Source of the DNA: JBLHGU01 sp047615875
Lineage (GTDB): Bacteria > Pseudomonadota > Gammaproteobacteria > Arenicellales > CAJQKF01
Direction: 5' to 3'
DNA: 14,740 nt
NCBI GenBank assembly: GCA_047615875.1
Contig: JBLHGU010000126.1
Span: 1-14,740, forward strand
Made by a program: the position numbers and the translations under genes. Positions 7,310-14,740 of this stretch are shown one piece after another; position 1 is the first letter of the stretch, and the number at the start of each line of letters is the position of its first letter. Under the pieces are notes generated by a model. That model searched no databases and was not told where the DNA came from. It was given only the letters and a program-made list of their open reading frames with translations.

Positions 7310-8914
7310 TTAATCGACGTTATCCGGTATAACAAAAATACCATTCAATCCAAGCTGAATAATGGCCTGATTGACCACTCTCTCTATGGCCCGTCGCGAT
7401 TCAGCCGCCTTTTCCATATCGCTTGCTGAGTCACCAGGTTGGTTTTTATATACATCCTTATAATCGAAGCCATGTTGCGCCGGTGAAAATACCTCACCAA
7501 CTACCGACCGAGTACCATCTGTGATATCAGAAGCCAAAAGCACTCCTGCCTCATCGGTCTGTGTCGCACCTTCCAGCACCCTGTCGTCACAGTAGTTGGT
7601 ATACAACGAGTCATCATCACCAAAACTGAACATTAGTGGTATGGCAACTTTGTAGCCATTCTCATTATCGCCATCTGCGGCCACCTCATTGGGACCGAGG
7701 TTAACATCCTTTTCCATAAACCCGTCCAATCTACATCCAGGATAAAAAGCATGGGCAAGTTTTACACTATTATAAAAATTACCGTGCACTAGTTCTGTCA
7801 GGCTATCAACATAAGTTTCGACACTGAATGCACCGTCTTCGTTCACTTCCGGGTTATCGGGCACCAACACTTCGCCGGCACTACCCATCAGAACATTACC
7901 CTGGGCTGCCAGCCCAAGAGCTAAACCATTGTCGATTGCATCCAACAAATCTTGCTCACTGTACTGGGCCAACATGGCATCCAGCGCATCAGCCAGTGTT
8001 GGATTATTCATAACTTGCTGCAGAGACAACCCAGGCGTTATTTCAACCTCAGGTTCAACAGGCTCTCCGGCAGGCAAGTTGCGACCCCAAAAGTCTCGCA
8101 TATGTTGTGGCCATATATGATAGTCAGAAGCCATGGCTATCATCGCTGAACCACCATTTGAACGACCTTCAACAATCACTTTATCCAGGGATACCTCAGG
8201 AAATTGTTCCGCAACCGCTTTGTAGAGAAACATGTTGTCGAAGCCTGAGATATCCGGGGCGGCATGCAGTGGTCGAAAATCGCCATCAATCCCGTCCAAC
8301 CCATAGCCATCAAAGTTATACGGCGGCAAGGTATCTCTGGTTACAGAGTTTTCATCGGTAAGGTTCAGCCAATATAGTGCGTTATCCAGATGCTGTGGAT
8401 CTGCCACAACATTGTATCGACCGACCATGAATATATTCACTGGCGAGTCGAACTGGGCAAAGGCTGCTTGCCAGTACCATGCGGCAAACTGGGTGCTGCC
8501 GACAATTTTTCGCAACATAAATTCTTCAAGATCCGGGCCTACCGGTACATGGTAATAGTTAAAATCAGCCAGGAACTGTTCTTTACCCTGATCGTCTACA
8601 TCACATAGCCCATCATAGGCCGTGCCTGCGAAATCACCATCAGCATTAAGATGATCCGGACCACAAGGCCCGTACTCCGTATCAATTTCATCGTACCATT
8701 CACCACCGGATCCATGATTCAGAAAAATTGTGACTGGAACACCTTGACCTTCAGTATTAAATGACCACCGATAGGCCTGTTTATAGTAGCCATCACCGGT
8801 ATAAATGGTAAATCGTTGCTGTGCTCTCTCCTTAAAGTCGGAGTCAACACTGGCCCACAAATTGGTGCAGAGTGTTAATGCAGAGATGGCGAGTACGCCG
8901 GCATGTAGTTTCAT
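7310..8914 (-). CDS. Secreted alpha/beta hydrolase (PHB-depolymerase/esterase-like)
   Basis: The 534-residue protein begins with a Sec signal peptide (MKLHAGVLAISALTLC...LWA, cleavage near residue 21). It has a serine-hydrolase nucleophile elbow GRSNGG with Ser252, an oxyanion-type NHGSGG loop before it, and likely acid and base residues Asp433-435 (FGDDDS) and His481 (QHGFDY). At 534 residues it is long for this fold, with acidic loops and an insert between the Ser and Asp parts rich in D/E and LxxALD-like repeats. The frame is open to 8959, but ATG 8914 is preferred: GGGAG (8921-8925) is 6 nt upstream and the signal peptide starts there. It probably acts on a polymer, polyester or ester outside the cytoplasm. 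The family cannot be named; a feruloyl-esterase or polyhydroxyalkanoate depolymerase relative is a guess. Confidence 0.85.
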   Translation of the reverse strand: MKLHAGVLAISALTLCTNLWASVDSDFKERAQQRFTIYTGDGYYKQAYRWSFNTEGQGVPVTIFLNHGSGGEWYDEIDTEYGPCGPDHLNADGDFAGTAYDGLCDVDDQGKEQFLADFNYYHVPVGPDLEEFMLRKIVGSTQFAAWYWQAAFAQFDSPVNIFMVGRYNVVADPQHLDNALYWLNLTDENSVTRDTLPPYNFDGYGLDGIDGDFRPLHAAPDISGFDNMFLYKAVAEQFPEVSLDKVIVEGRSNGGSAMIAMASDYHIWPQHMRDFWGRNLPAGEPVEPEVEITPGLSLQQVMNNPTLADALDAMLAQYSEQDLLDAIDNGLALGLAAQGNVLMGSAGEVLVPDNPEVNEDGAFSVETYVDSLTELVHGNFYNSVKLAHAFYPGCRLDGFMEKDVNLGPNEVAADGDNENGYKVAIPLMFSFGDDDSLYTNYCDDRVLEGATQTDEAGVLLASDITDGTRSVVGEVFSPAQHGFDYKDVYKNQPGDSASDMEKAAESRRAIERVVNQAIIQLGLNGIFVIPDNVD

Positions 8915-8936
8915 AAATTTCTCCCGTCTGGATTTA

Positions 8937-8964
8937 ACTGTAGTATTCCCGGTAACCATTGCAA
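8937..8964 (-). promoter_or_regulatory. Predicted promoter of the secreted hydrolase
   Basis: On the minus strand TTGCAA (8959-8964) is separated by 16 nt from TACAGT (8937-8942). Each has four of six consensus matches. The start would be near 8930, and the Shine-Dalgarno at 8921-8925 and the ATG at 8914 follow at normal distances. Assignment is by eye. Confidence 0.45.
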
Positions 8965-9057
8965 ATGGGCCGCCGGATTGATTGTTAAGTAACTATTCAC
9001 ACGATGATCCACGAGGAATCAACTCAGCAAAAGCTTGTTACTTCAAGAACTCAGTCG

Positions 9058-9088
9058 TTGCATGCCAGAGAAAGGTTCAATTTATATT
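9058..9088 (+). promoter_or_regulatory. Weak promoter candidate for the CXXCH protein
   Basis: TTGCAT (9058-9063) and TATATT (9083-9088) are spaced by 19 nt, longer than ideal. The -10 box is good (five of six). It would give a leader of about 95 nt before the ATG at 9192, where no strong Shine-Dalgarno is visible (only AGGT at 9179-9182). Confidence 0.3.
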
Positions 9089-9191
9089 GCGGGGTAGAAA
9101 CAGAGGGCGGGAATTAGGATGCTACACTGGTCAACCAGCTGTCTGATTACCGAAGATATCGAGGGTTTTTCATAACACAGGTCAATCTGAA

Positions 9192-10802
9192 ATGAAGGTA
9201 TACATACTGGTCATTTGGGTTTTACCCCTCATTTCAATGTACACAACTGCGGCATCTTGCGATGCTCCCACAGATGCAGTATGGGTAGCTCATCCGGACA
9301 ATCCGGGATCGAATATTCCGGCAGCGGGAATCTCACTGTTCGATAAGTTATTTAATCAAAACAAGTCCCTTCCATTTCCATTTTCTAGTCTTGTTAACAG
9401 CCTGAGTTATAAAACTACACCGCACGGAAATACTCAGTCTTTACGTGTACTGATACCGATCGGCAGATCACTTCAGCGTGAAGCTGCTGCACCAAACTAT
9501 TATCACTCGCCGCGAGAAGTAATCGCGATAAACGGTGAAACTAATCAACAGGTACTCACCAATAGATTGTTCATCGCTTACCAACAGGCTAGCCAGCAAC
9601 TAGAGGTAATCAGCTTTAACGATGAAGCGGGACGTTTCGAATTTCAAACTATTGAGAACTACAACGAGGCAGGACAGCCGATAAGAAAATATGCAAGTCG
9701 TGGACTATGCATGAGTTGCCATCAAAATGGTGGCCCTATTTTCTCTGTATCGCCCTGGTCTGAAACTAACTTCAAAGTGAACGTAGCCCGACGCATTGCC
9801 AAAGCCCGTCCCGACATCTACCCTTCCATGCTGAATGCTATAAGCAATGACTCTATTGCTTTTGATCATGCTACTAACTATGCAAACTACCTAACTATCG
9901 CACAAATTATATGGCGAGAAGCATGCGGATCTTTAGGTGCTTGCAGAGCGGCGCTGTTAACGGCCATTATTCAGAAAAGACTCAGCGGTAATCTTGGGTA
10001 TGACCCGCAAAGAATTGAATTTGTTCGCGATGTCCAACGTCACATAGCCAATCAGTGGACAAAGAACTGGCCTGGTGGTTTGCTGTTTCCTACCGCTAAC
10101 ATACCTGACTACAATCCTATTACTGAACCTGTAATACCAATAATACAAAATGCCACATTCCTTCGCCCTGCCGACGCCCATTGGAAATATCCAAGCAAGG
10201 TTTTTTTGCAAGGTATAGTTCAACAACTATCAGGGTTTTTTACTACTGCAGATATCGCTACTCTTGATCAACATCTTGCTCGCCTTGCAAAACAGAACCA
10301 GTTAGCATCCAGCATTGTGAAAACACGTTGCGCGCTCAGTTTAAATGCCCATTGGCAGCAATGGAGTAAGGCTAATATTAATTGCGGCAATTCCAACAAA
10401 CTAACCCTAAACCTCGATTTAACTCGAGAGCCCAACGGGGGCATTAACTGGCAGCTGGAAAGACTGTCTATAAACGATAATCACATTGCCTGGAAGATCA
10501 ATCTTCAGAGCATTCAATCCACAGAGTCGAAAACTCTCTCAGCTAACTTCAATAGTGATCAAATTAAATTATCAACCCGTTTAACTTCTGGCAACTTATT
10601 AGAACGTATTGAGATTCAATTCGATCCAGATGCTTCTCAAGCAACAGTAACTTTACATAGCAAAGATGATTTCGAGTATATCGCGCAGGCTATTCACTCG
10701 ATGCAATACAGCACTGAATCTACTGCACTAGAGAGCGGCTATTTTTATAGCGTTAAGACAATGGATGAGCTGGAAAGACACCTTGTGCTGCCGACAAATT
10801 AG
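9192..10802 (+). CDS. Exported protein with a single haem-c motif (CXXCH), unassigned family
   Basis: The 536-residue protein starts with a signal peptide (MKVYILVIWVLPLISMYTTAAS). The export signal and CMSCH at residues 173-177 suggest a covalently bound haem in the periplasm, set in the sequence GLCMSCHQNGGPIF followed by SVSPWSETN. Only this one CXXCH is present, and most of the protein has no haem-like repeat. An ending rich in Asn, Thr and Ser (about 380-530) reads like beta-strand-rich sequence. Extra cysteines occur in EACGSLGAC, TRCALSL and NCGNSN. A cysteine follows the signal peptide, but the preceding residues are a poor lipobox. The gene is alone, diverging from the hydrolase and converging on the GT gene with a 29-bp gap. 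It could be a cytochrome c-type sensor or electron-transfer partner; I do not recognise the family. Confidence 0.75.
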   Translation: MKVYILVIWVLPLISMYTTAASCDAPTDAVWVAHPDNPGSNIPAAGISLFDKLFNQNKSLPFPFSSLVNSLSYKTTPHGNTQSLRVLIPIGRSLQREAAAPNYYHSPREVIAINGETNQQVLTNRLFIAYQQASQQLEVISFNDEAGRFEFQTIENYNEAGQPIRKYASRGLCMSCHQNGGPIFSVSPWSETNFKVNVARRIAKARPDIYPSMLNAISNDSIAFDHATNYANYLTIAQIIWREACGSLGACRAALLTAIIQKRLSGNLGYDPQRIEFVRDVQRHIANQWTKNWPGGLLFPTANIPDYNPITEPVIPIIQNATFLRPADAHWKYPSKVFLQGIVQQLSGFFTTADIATLDQHLARLAKQNQLASSIVKTRCALSLNAHWQQWSKANINCGNSNKLTLNLDLTREPNGGINWQLERLSINDNHIAWKINLQSIQSTESKTLSANFNSDQIKLSTRLTSGNLLERIEIQFDPDASQATVTLHSKDDFEYIAQAIHSMQYSTESTALESGYFYSVKTMDELERHLVLPTN

Positions 10803-10831
10803 CCATCCATCCCTCTCGCCACGCGCAAGAT

Positions 10832-12295
10832 TTATCTGTTAGGCGAGGCCACCACGATAAACGATATTCCACAGAAGAGTCTGGTTAACAATGGATCAAT
10901 ATGACGTAATAAGGGAACAAGCAGATCAAAAATTTTGGTGTCCTGAGTGGCCAGGGCTCTTCGTTTTCTGATTATACCCACCCAATACCACCCTATTACA
11001 CCAACAAAATTGTGTTCGATTTGATCAATAATCGTAAAGCCGCTTTGTTCTAAAAGCTGTGTTAAACCTTTCTTGCTATAGCGTCGATAATGATCGAGAT
11101 CCTCATCCAGGCCACAATACAGTGCCTGATGCGCCGGAACCAATAAGATCAATTTGCCACCGGGGTTAAGCAGTTGTCGAACTTCGGCCAGAGTACTGAC
11201 ATGGTCCTCAATATGTTCCAACACATTGAGCGAAACAATAGTGTCGTAGGTAGATTCAGCAATTGCAGCAGGCGGTGATACACCGGCATCCCACTGAACA
11301 ATCGACACCCTCTCATCATCACCAAATCGGTCATCCGTAATATTCAAACTGTCTGCAGAAATATCGCTCGCAATAACTTTGCTTAAGTGTGGAAGTGTCA
11401 ACAATTCAGAGACAATATTGCCGATGCCAGAGCCAATCTCTAAAACATGTTTACCAACATGTTTTTTAAATCGACTAAATATCCAGGCATTATATTTTGG
11501 TGCCATCACGAATGCCTCTAGAGTTCTCACACCCACATCTATTTGTACAGACTGTTGAGCCAAACATTGATTCAGCTCTTGCCGGTCCTTTACAAACCTC
11601 TCCGGATTTCGAATAAGTGCAAATTTGAGAATAAAGTAAAACGCAGCAACTCCATCTCGCCAGGTTATCTTCTTTCCTTCGGCATAGGAACGTCCGTAGT
11701 AATTGATGGGCACTTCATAAATCGAACACTGCAGCCTTGAAATCTTTGCAGTAATTTCCGGTTCAAATCCAAAACGCTCCGATGACAGTTGGATATTCTG
11801 AATAATCTCCCGCTTAAAAGCCTTATAGCATGTCTCCATGTCCGTTAAATTTATATTGGTAAACAGGTTGGACAAACCTGTCAAAACCTTATTGCCCAGG
11901 TAGTGCCAGTAGTACAAGACACGCCGTTCACCATGCAAGAGTCTTGAACCATACACAACATCTGCATGGCCATTTTCAATGGGGCGTAGTAGTCGTTCAA
12001 TATCAGCAGGGTCGTACTCAAGGTCTGCATCCTGAACAATCACAATCTCTTTGGTTGCCTGCTGAAACCCGTAGTGTAAGGCCGCGCCCTTGCCCTTGTT
12101 CTTTGGTTGTAGAAATAGTCGAATATTTGAAACATCTGTGTATTCTTTCAGAATGCGTCGGGTGCCATCAGTTGAATGATCATCAACGATGATAATTTCT
12201 TTATCGCGGGGCACTGATTGAACTTTTTTAATTATCTCGCGAATGGTCCTACGTTCGTTGAACACCGGGATAACGATACTGATTGATTTTTCCAT
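10832..12295 (-). CDS. Bifunctional GT2 glycosyltransferase-SAM methyltransferase
   Basis: The 487-residue protein fuses two domains. The N-terminal half (about 1-235) is a GT-A fold family 2 transferase of the dolichol/polyprenyl-phosphate mannose synthase type: SIVIPVFNE (6-14), IIIVDDHSTDGT (34-45), KGKGAAL (67-73), the metal-binding DAD (89-91) and DMETCYKAF (152-160). The C-terminal half is a class I methyltransferase with motif I EIGSGIGN (286-293), an ASDIS acidic motif II and SLNVLEHIEDH. A hydrophobic C-terminus may touch the membrane. It likely attaches a nucleotide-activated sugar to polyprenyl phosphate on the cytoplasmic face, with the methyltransferase modifying sugar or lipid. 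The frame is open to a TTG at 12307, but ATG 12295 is preferred because it begins the GT2 fold directly. It follows the GT-C gene by 75 nt. This fusion is known in bacteria, but its substrate is not. Confidence 0.92.
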   Translation of the reverse strand: MEKSISIVIPVFNERRTIREIIKKVQSVPRDKEIIIVDDHSTDGTRRILKEYTDVSNIRLFLQPKNKGKGAALHYGFQQATKEIVIVQDADLEYDPADIERLLRPIENGHADVVYGSRLLHGERRVLYYWHYLGNKVLTGLSNLFTNINLTDMETCYKAFKREIIQNIQLSSERFGFEPEITAKISRLQCSIYEVPINYYGRSYAEGKKITWRDGVAAFYFILKFALIRNPERFVKDRQELNQCLAQQSVQIDVGVRTLEAFVMAPKYNAWIFSRFKKHVGKHVLEIGSGIGNIVSELLTLPHLSKVIASDISADSLNITDDRFGDDERVSIVQWDAGVSPPAAIAESTYDTIVSLNVLEHIEDHVSTLAEVRQLLNPGGKLILLVPAHQALYCGLDEDLDHYRRYSKKGLTQLLEQSGFTIIDQIEHNFVGVIGWYWVGIIRKRRALATQDTKIFDLLVPLLRHIDPLLTRLFCGISFIVVASPNR

Positions 12296-12370
12296 AGTTC
12301 TACGCAATTAAGATTTAAAGACGGCTGCAAACTACTCACTCATTCTACAGGGAGAACCAACTAACTTAAG

Positions 12371-14329
12371 CTACCGAGTGATATATACACCTAATAATTT
12401 AAGCGGTGCTACAGTCTTATGCTTCAAGTACTCCGGTGGCACCCAGCCTATAATTACCTGATTCCAGCGATGATGCAATGTAGCGTCATTTGGTAGGCAA
12501 AACGTTGTATTGCTTCTATTCGCACCAGTTTTTTCAGTTGCAGCTTGAATAAGCTCAAAATGACCGCTGCGCATACGAAAATGCTTTGAGTCAGTGGCAA
12601 ACTGAACACCATTTATAGCAAATGGCATGTCCAGGGTAACCACGGTAATGCATTGAAATGGTGGAAAAAATAAGGTTGTTACCACTGACACATTACATCC
12701 CGAACCATCACCAGTCTGGTGGGGATTCCAGTTCCAGGTGTTATTTGCAATTCCGTAGTTATGCGCCACTTCTCCGCAAACATACTGACGGGGCAATTGC
12801 TCAAACTGGATGTTCTTCGGTTGCAATGCCGGCCCGGTTTGAGAAAAACTGACTGGCTTGTTTCGATCGACATAAAATTGCGGAATAAAATTCTGCGCGT
12901 GCACAAAATGAATAGCCTGTACAAGCAGTGCTGCTAAAACAAATAACCCGGATACGTGCCAATGTTTCACACTGATCAGCATCGCCAGCCTTGAATAGAC
13001 CATCGGCAACATAACGATCAACAACAATACTATGGGCGTAAGAACTTGCGGAATAAAATCTATCAGGTATCGCGAAGTAATAACTGGCGTGTACATATAG
13101 AAACCAAATAAAAACAAAAACCCTGCAATTGACCAGGCTGCGGCGATTTGTACTGGCAGTGTCAGTGTTCCCCATCGATTGATCAGCACACCCCAGGCCA
13201 CCATCAGAAGTAACAGATAATAGGCAGGAAAGCTCTCAAAGTAGTACTCCCGCATACGTACCATCGGGGCTTCCCAGGCATGCCAACCGCTTGGATAAAG
13301 GCCTTCCCACTGTTCAAGTTCGGCTATACGGTCCAGAAAAAACAGAGTGCCAAATAATTCCTTGGCTGCATCAAATAAACTTACAGCCTGAAATGGATCG
13401 GCAAAATTAACCACATAAATAAATATTGGCAGAAACGCCAGCGGCTGAAATTGACCAAAACTAAACGCCGACTCAAAACGAATATAGTTGAGCAGCATCA
13501 AAACAAGCGGCAGCACACAAAATAGAGAGACGACATACAAAATGGTTATCGGTGATTTAACCCGGTATCGCCAGGCAATAACCAGCGCGCAGAGCACGGT
13601 GATAACTGCCGAAAAAGCCCCTGTAGGGCGAATGATGGCGGCAAATCCCGCACAAAGACACAACGTAACAAACCAACACCACTGAAGTTTAGCCGCGAAC
13701 AGTAACAACATGCCAAGCAGTGCCCACTGAAAAAATAGCAGATAGGCAATTGCTTCTTCGTAGACCACTACTCGCCCGGAAAACATACCAATGAGCATGG
13801 GACTTGCCACGCTAACCATAGTTCCCACTAACAACAGCGCACTACGCTGCACCTTGTTCAGGTTGGATATTCCAAGCAAAGTGCTCTGCAAACCACGCAC
13901 CAGAAAGCTGATGCCGAGGAACATATAAAAGACCAGCACCCATCGGTCTGGAAAATGATCAACCCCAACCAGTCGTGCTGCCAGCTCAAAGGGCATACGC
14001 AGCACTGGCACACCCAATCCCCAGGGTTGCTGCAAGCCATTACGCGCCCACACCATATCGTGTTCATGTTGCATGGGATGTGACCGCACGGATAGGTCGC
14101 CCTTAAAAAAGGCTTCAGTCTGCAAACGATAGGCAACATCTGGCGAATAGCCATGGGTGAAATCTGCCAAGCCTGTTGTGAATACAATTAGCAAGGTAGT
14201 GATCAACCCAAAAAGCCAACCGCCTCTGGCTGAAAACAGCAATGAATACAATTCCTGTTTATTCATCGCAAGCTGTTTGAGCCGATGTTTCTGCACCTGG
14301 ATTGTCTTAGTTATGTCGAATTTGGTCAT
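12371..14329 (-). CDS. GT-C-like polytopic glycosyltransferase membrane protein
   Basis: From ATG 14329 the protein has 652 residues, with about eleven membrane segments in the first 500. After the first membrane helix comes a periplasmic loop with ADFTHGYSPD and FFKGDLSV, the place where GT-C enzymes (PMT/ArnT type) keep catalytic acidic residues, and IIRPTGAF in a middle segment is also common there. The last 150 residues are soluble and probably periplasmic, with three or four cysteines (QYVCG, SGCN, FQCIT, FCLP). A role in moving sugar from polyprenyl phosphate to an envelope acceptor is inferred from the fold and the GT2 neighbour. Starts at TTG 14341, ATG 14329 and ATG 14266 are possible; none has a clear Shine-Dalgarno. 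ATG 14329 lies inside the end of the SPOR gene, giving a 23-nt overlap and translational coupling. Confidence 0.85.
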   Translation of the reverse strand: MTKFDITKTIQVQKHRLKQLAMNKQELYSLLFSARGGWLFGLITTLLIVFTTGLADFTHGYSPDVAYRLQTEAFFKGDLSVRSHPMQHEHDMVWARNGLQQPWGLGVPVLRMPFELAARLVGVDHFPDRWVLVFYMFLGISFLVRGLQSTLLGISNLNKVQRSALLLVGTMVSVASPMLIGMFSGRVVVYEEAIAYLLFFQWALLGMLLLFAAKLQWCWFVTLCLCAGFAAIIRPTGAFSAVITVLCALVIAWRYRVKSPITILYVVSLFCVLPLVLMLLNYIRFESAFSFGQFQPLAFLPIFIYVVNFADPFQAVSLFDAAKELFGTLFFLDRIAELEQWEGLYPSGWHAWEAPMVRMREYYFESFPAYYLLLLMVAWGVLINRWGTLTLPVQIAAAWSIAGFLFLFGFYMYTPVITSRYLIDFIPQVLTPIVLLLIVMLPMVYSRLAMLISVKHWHVSGLFVLAALLVQAIHFVHAQNFIPQFYVDRNKPVSFSQTGPALQPKNIQFEQLPRQYVCGEVAHNYGIANNTWNWNPHQTGDGSGCNVSVVTTLFFPPFQCITVVTLDMPFAINGVQFATDSKHFRMRSGHFELIQAATEKTGANRSNTTFCLPNDATLHHRWNQVIIGWVPPEYLKHKTVAPLKLLGVYITR

Positions 14330-14740
14330 GAATCGCGGCAAATGTTATCGGTCTTGGCAGTTGCAATTTCAGATCATCAGTTAGCCCGCCAATGGCCTCA
14401 GTGGCCTCGAAATGTGAGTTGAATAACCCGCCAATCACAATGAGTTCACTACCATAAATATAATAGCGAGAAATTTCCGCAATACCAAGCTGCTCGATAA
14501 ATGCCTGCACCTGCTCAAAGTCCTTGTTGCGATAAAGCTCCAGGGTAAAGTCCCGCGGGTCCTGATGAAATAACCATAGTTCTTCGGCATCGCGCCAATC
14601 TCCAGTGCCTGCGTTTTGGGCGGCGGTTTTCTCTGCCGCCTGCTTTAGCTTCTGCTCAATCTCCACGATCAACTTTAACGCTGGCGCATACTCCGCTTCT
14701 GCTGCCAGACGTAACCAGGTCAGCGCACGGGCCGGATCGG
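14307..14740 (-). CDS. Partial Sel1-repeat/SPOR-domain protein (3' end)
   Basis: The reading frame enters from the right edge with no in-frame start seen, so the N-terminus lies outside the window; 143 residues are visible. The first residues (DPARALTWLRLAAEAEYAPAL) look like a Sel1/TPR-type helical repeat. After a spacer, about 80 residues match a SPOR domain: FTLELYRNKDFEQVQAFIEQL, then the YYIYGSELIVIGGLF strand, AIGGLTDDL and FAAIHDQIR at the end, as in DamX-like proteins. SPOR domains bind denuded peptidoglycan glycan strands at division sites, so the protein likely acts in the periplasm. It ends with TAA at 14307-14309, overlapping the GT-C start. The domain call is by pattern, without a profile search. 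Confidence 0.8.
   Translation of the reverse strand, partial: DPARALTWLRLAAEAEYAPALKLIVEIEQKLKQAAEKTAAQNAGTGDWRDAEELWLFHQDPRDFTLELYRNKDFEQVQAFIEQLGIAEISRYYIYGSELIVIGGLFNSHFEATEAIGGLTDDLKLQLPRPITFAAIHDQIRHN

Noticed and set aside
9119..9135. Small palindrome TGGTCAACCA as a possible operator in the divergent region
   Set aside because: Arms of 4 bp are expected by chance and no second copy was seen.
9957..10226. 89-residue reading frame on the minus strand inside the CXXCH gene
   Set aside because: Antisense to a stronger coding frame, no domain, no start signal.
10815..10847. 6-bp inverted repeat (CTCGCC/GGCGAG) between the convergent CXXCH and GT genes
   Set aside because: A 21-nt loop and no T-tract make it unlikely to terminate transcription.
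1..14740. tRNA, rRNA, CRISPR, insertion sequence, toxin-antitoxin or phage genes
   Set aside because: None was seen by eye on either strand.

Overview
The window looks like a chromosomal accessory or catabolic region of a Gram-negative bacterium, most likely a gammaproteobacterium (possibly marine). This rests on moderate GC content, several proteins with Sec signal peptides, a SPOR-domain envelope protein, a dolichol-type GT2/GT-C glycosylation pair and typical proteobacterial catabolic enzymes. No rRNA, tRNA, transposase, integrase, phage gene or CRISPR array was seen. The species cannot be named from the sequence alone.

Region 1 (1-2883, + strand) holds a possible tail of an upstream gene, a small exported ASH-like (choice-of-anchor D type) protein, a classical short-chain dehydrogenase (SDR) and a type I Baeyer-Villiger monooxygenase (BVMO). 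The last two genes are 1 nt apart and are surely co-transcribed. Together they fit alcohol to ketone to ester/lactone chemistry.

Region 2 (2921-5771) has three genes in alternating orientation: an EamA/DMT-family transporter (-), a class C beta-lactamase-family serine hydrolase (+) that could open the BVMO product, and a LOG-family nucleotide phosphoribohydrolase (-). Region 3 (5891-8914, - strand) holds a Rieske oxygenase alpha subunit of the glutamate-bridged type and a secreted alpha/beta hydrolase, separated by a strong hairpin terminator. Region 4 (9192-10802, + strand) is a lone exported protein with one CXXCH haem-c motif.

Region 5 (10832-14740, - strand) is an envelope glycosylation operon. 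In transcription order it has a Sel1/SPOR protein (5' end outside the window), a GT-C-like polytopic membrane protein whose start overlaps the SPOR gene, and a bifunctional GT2 glycosyltransferase-SAM methyltransferase. The inferred logic is that the GT2 half makes a polyprenyl-phosphate sugar, the GT-C protein uses it on the periplasmic side, and the methyltransferase half modifies a lipid-linked or sugar intermediate. No substrate can be assigned from sequence. The most interesting points are the SDR-BVMO-hydrolase module with a nearby orphan Rieske oxygenase, the unassigned CXXCH protein, and the SPOR-coupled GT-C/GT2-methyltransferase operon.
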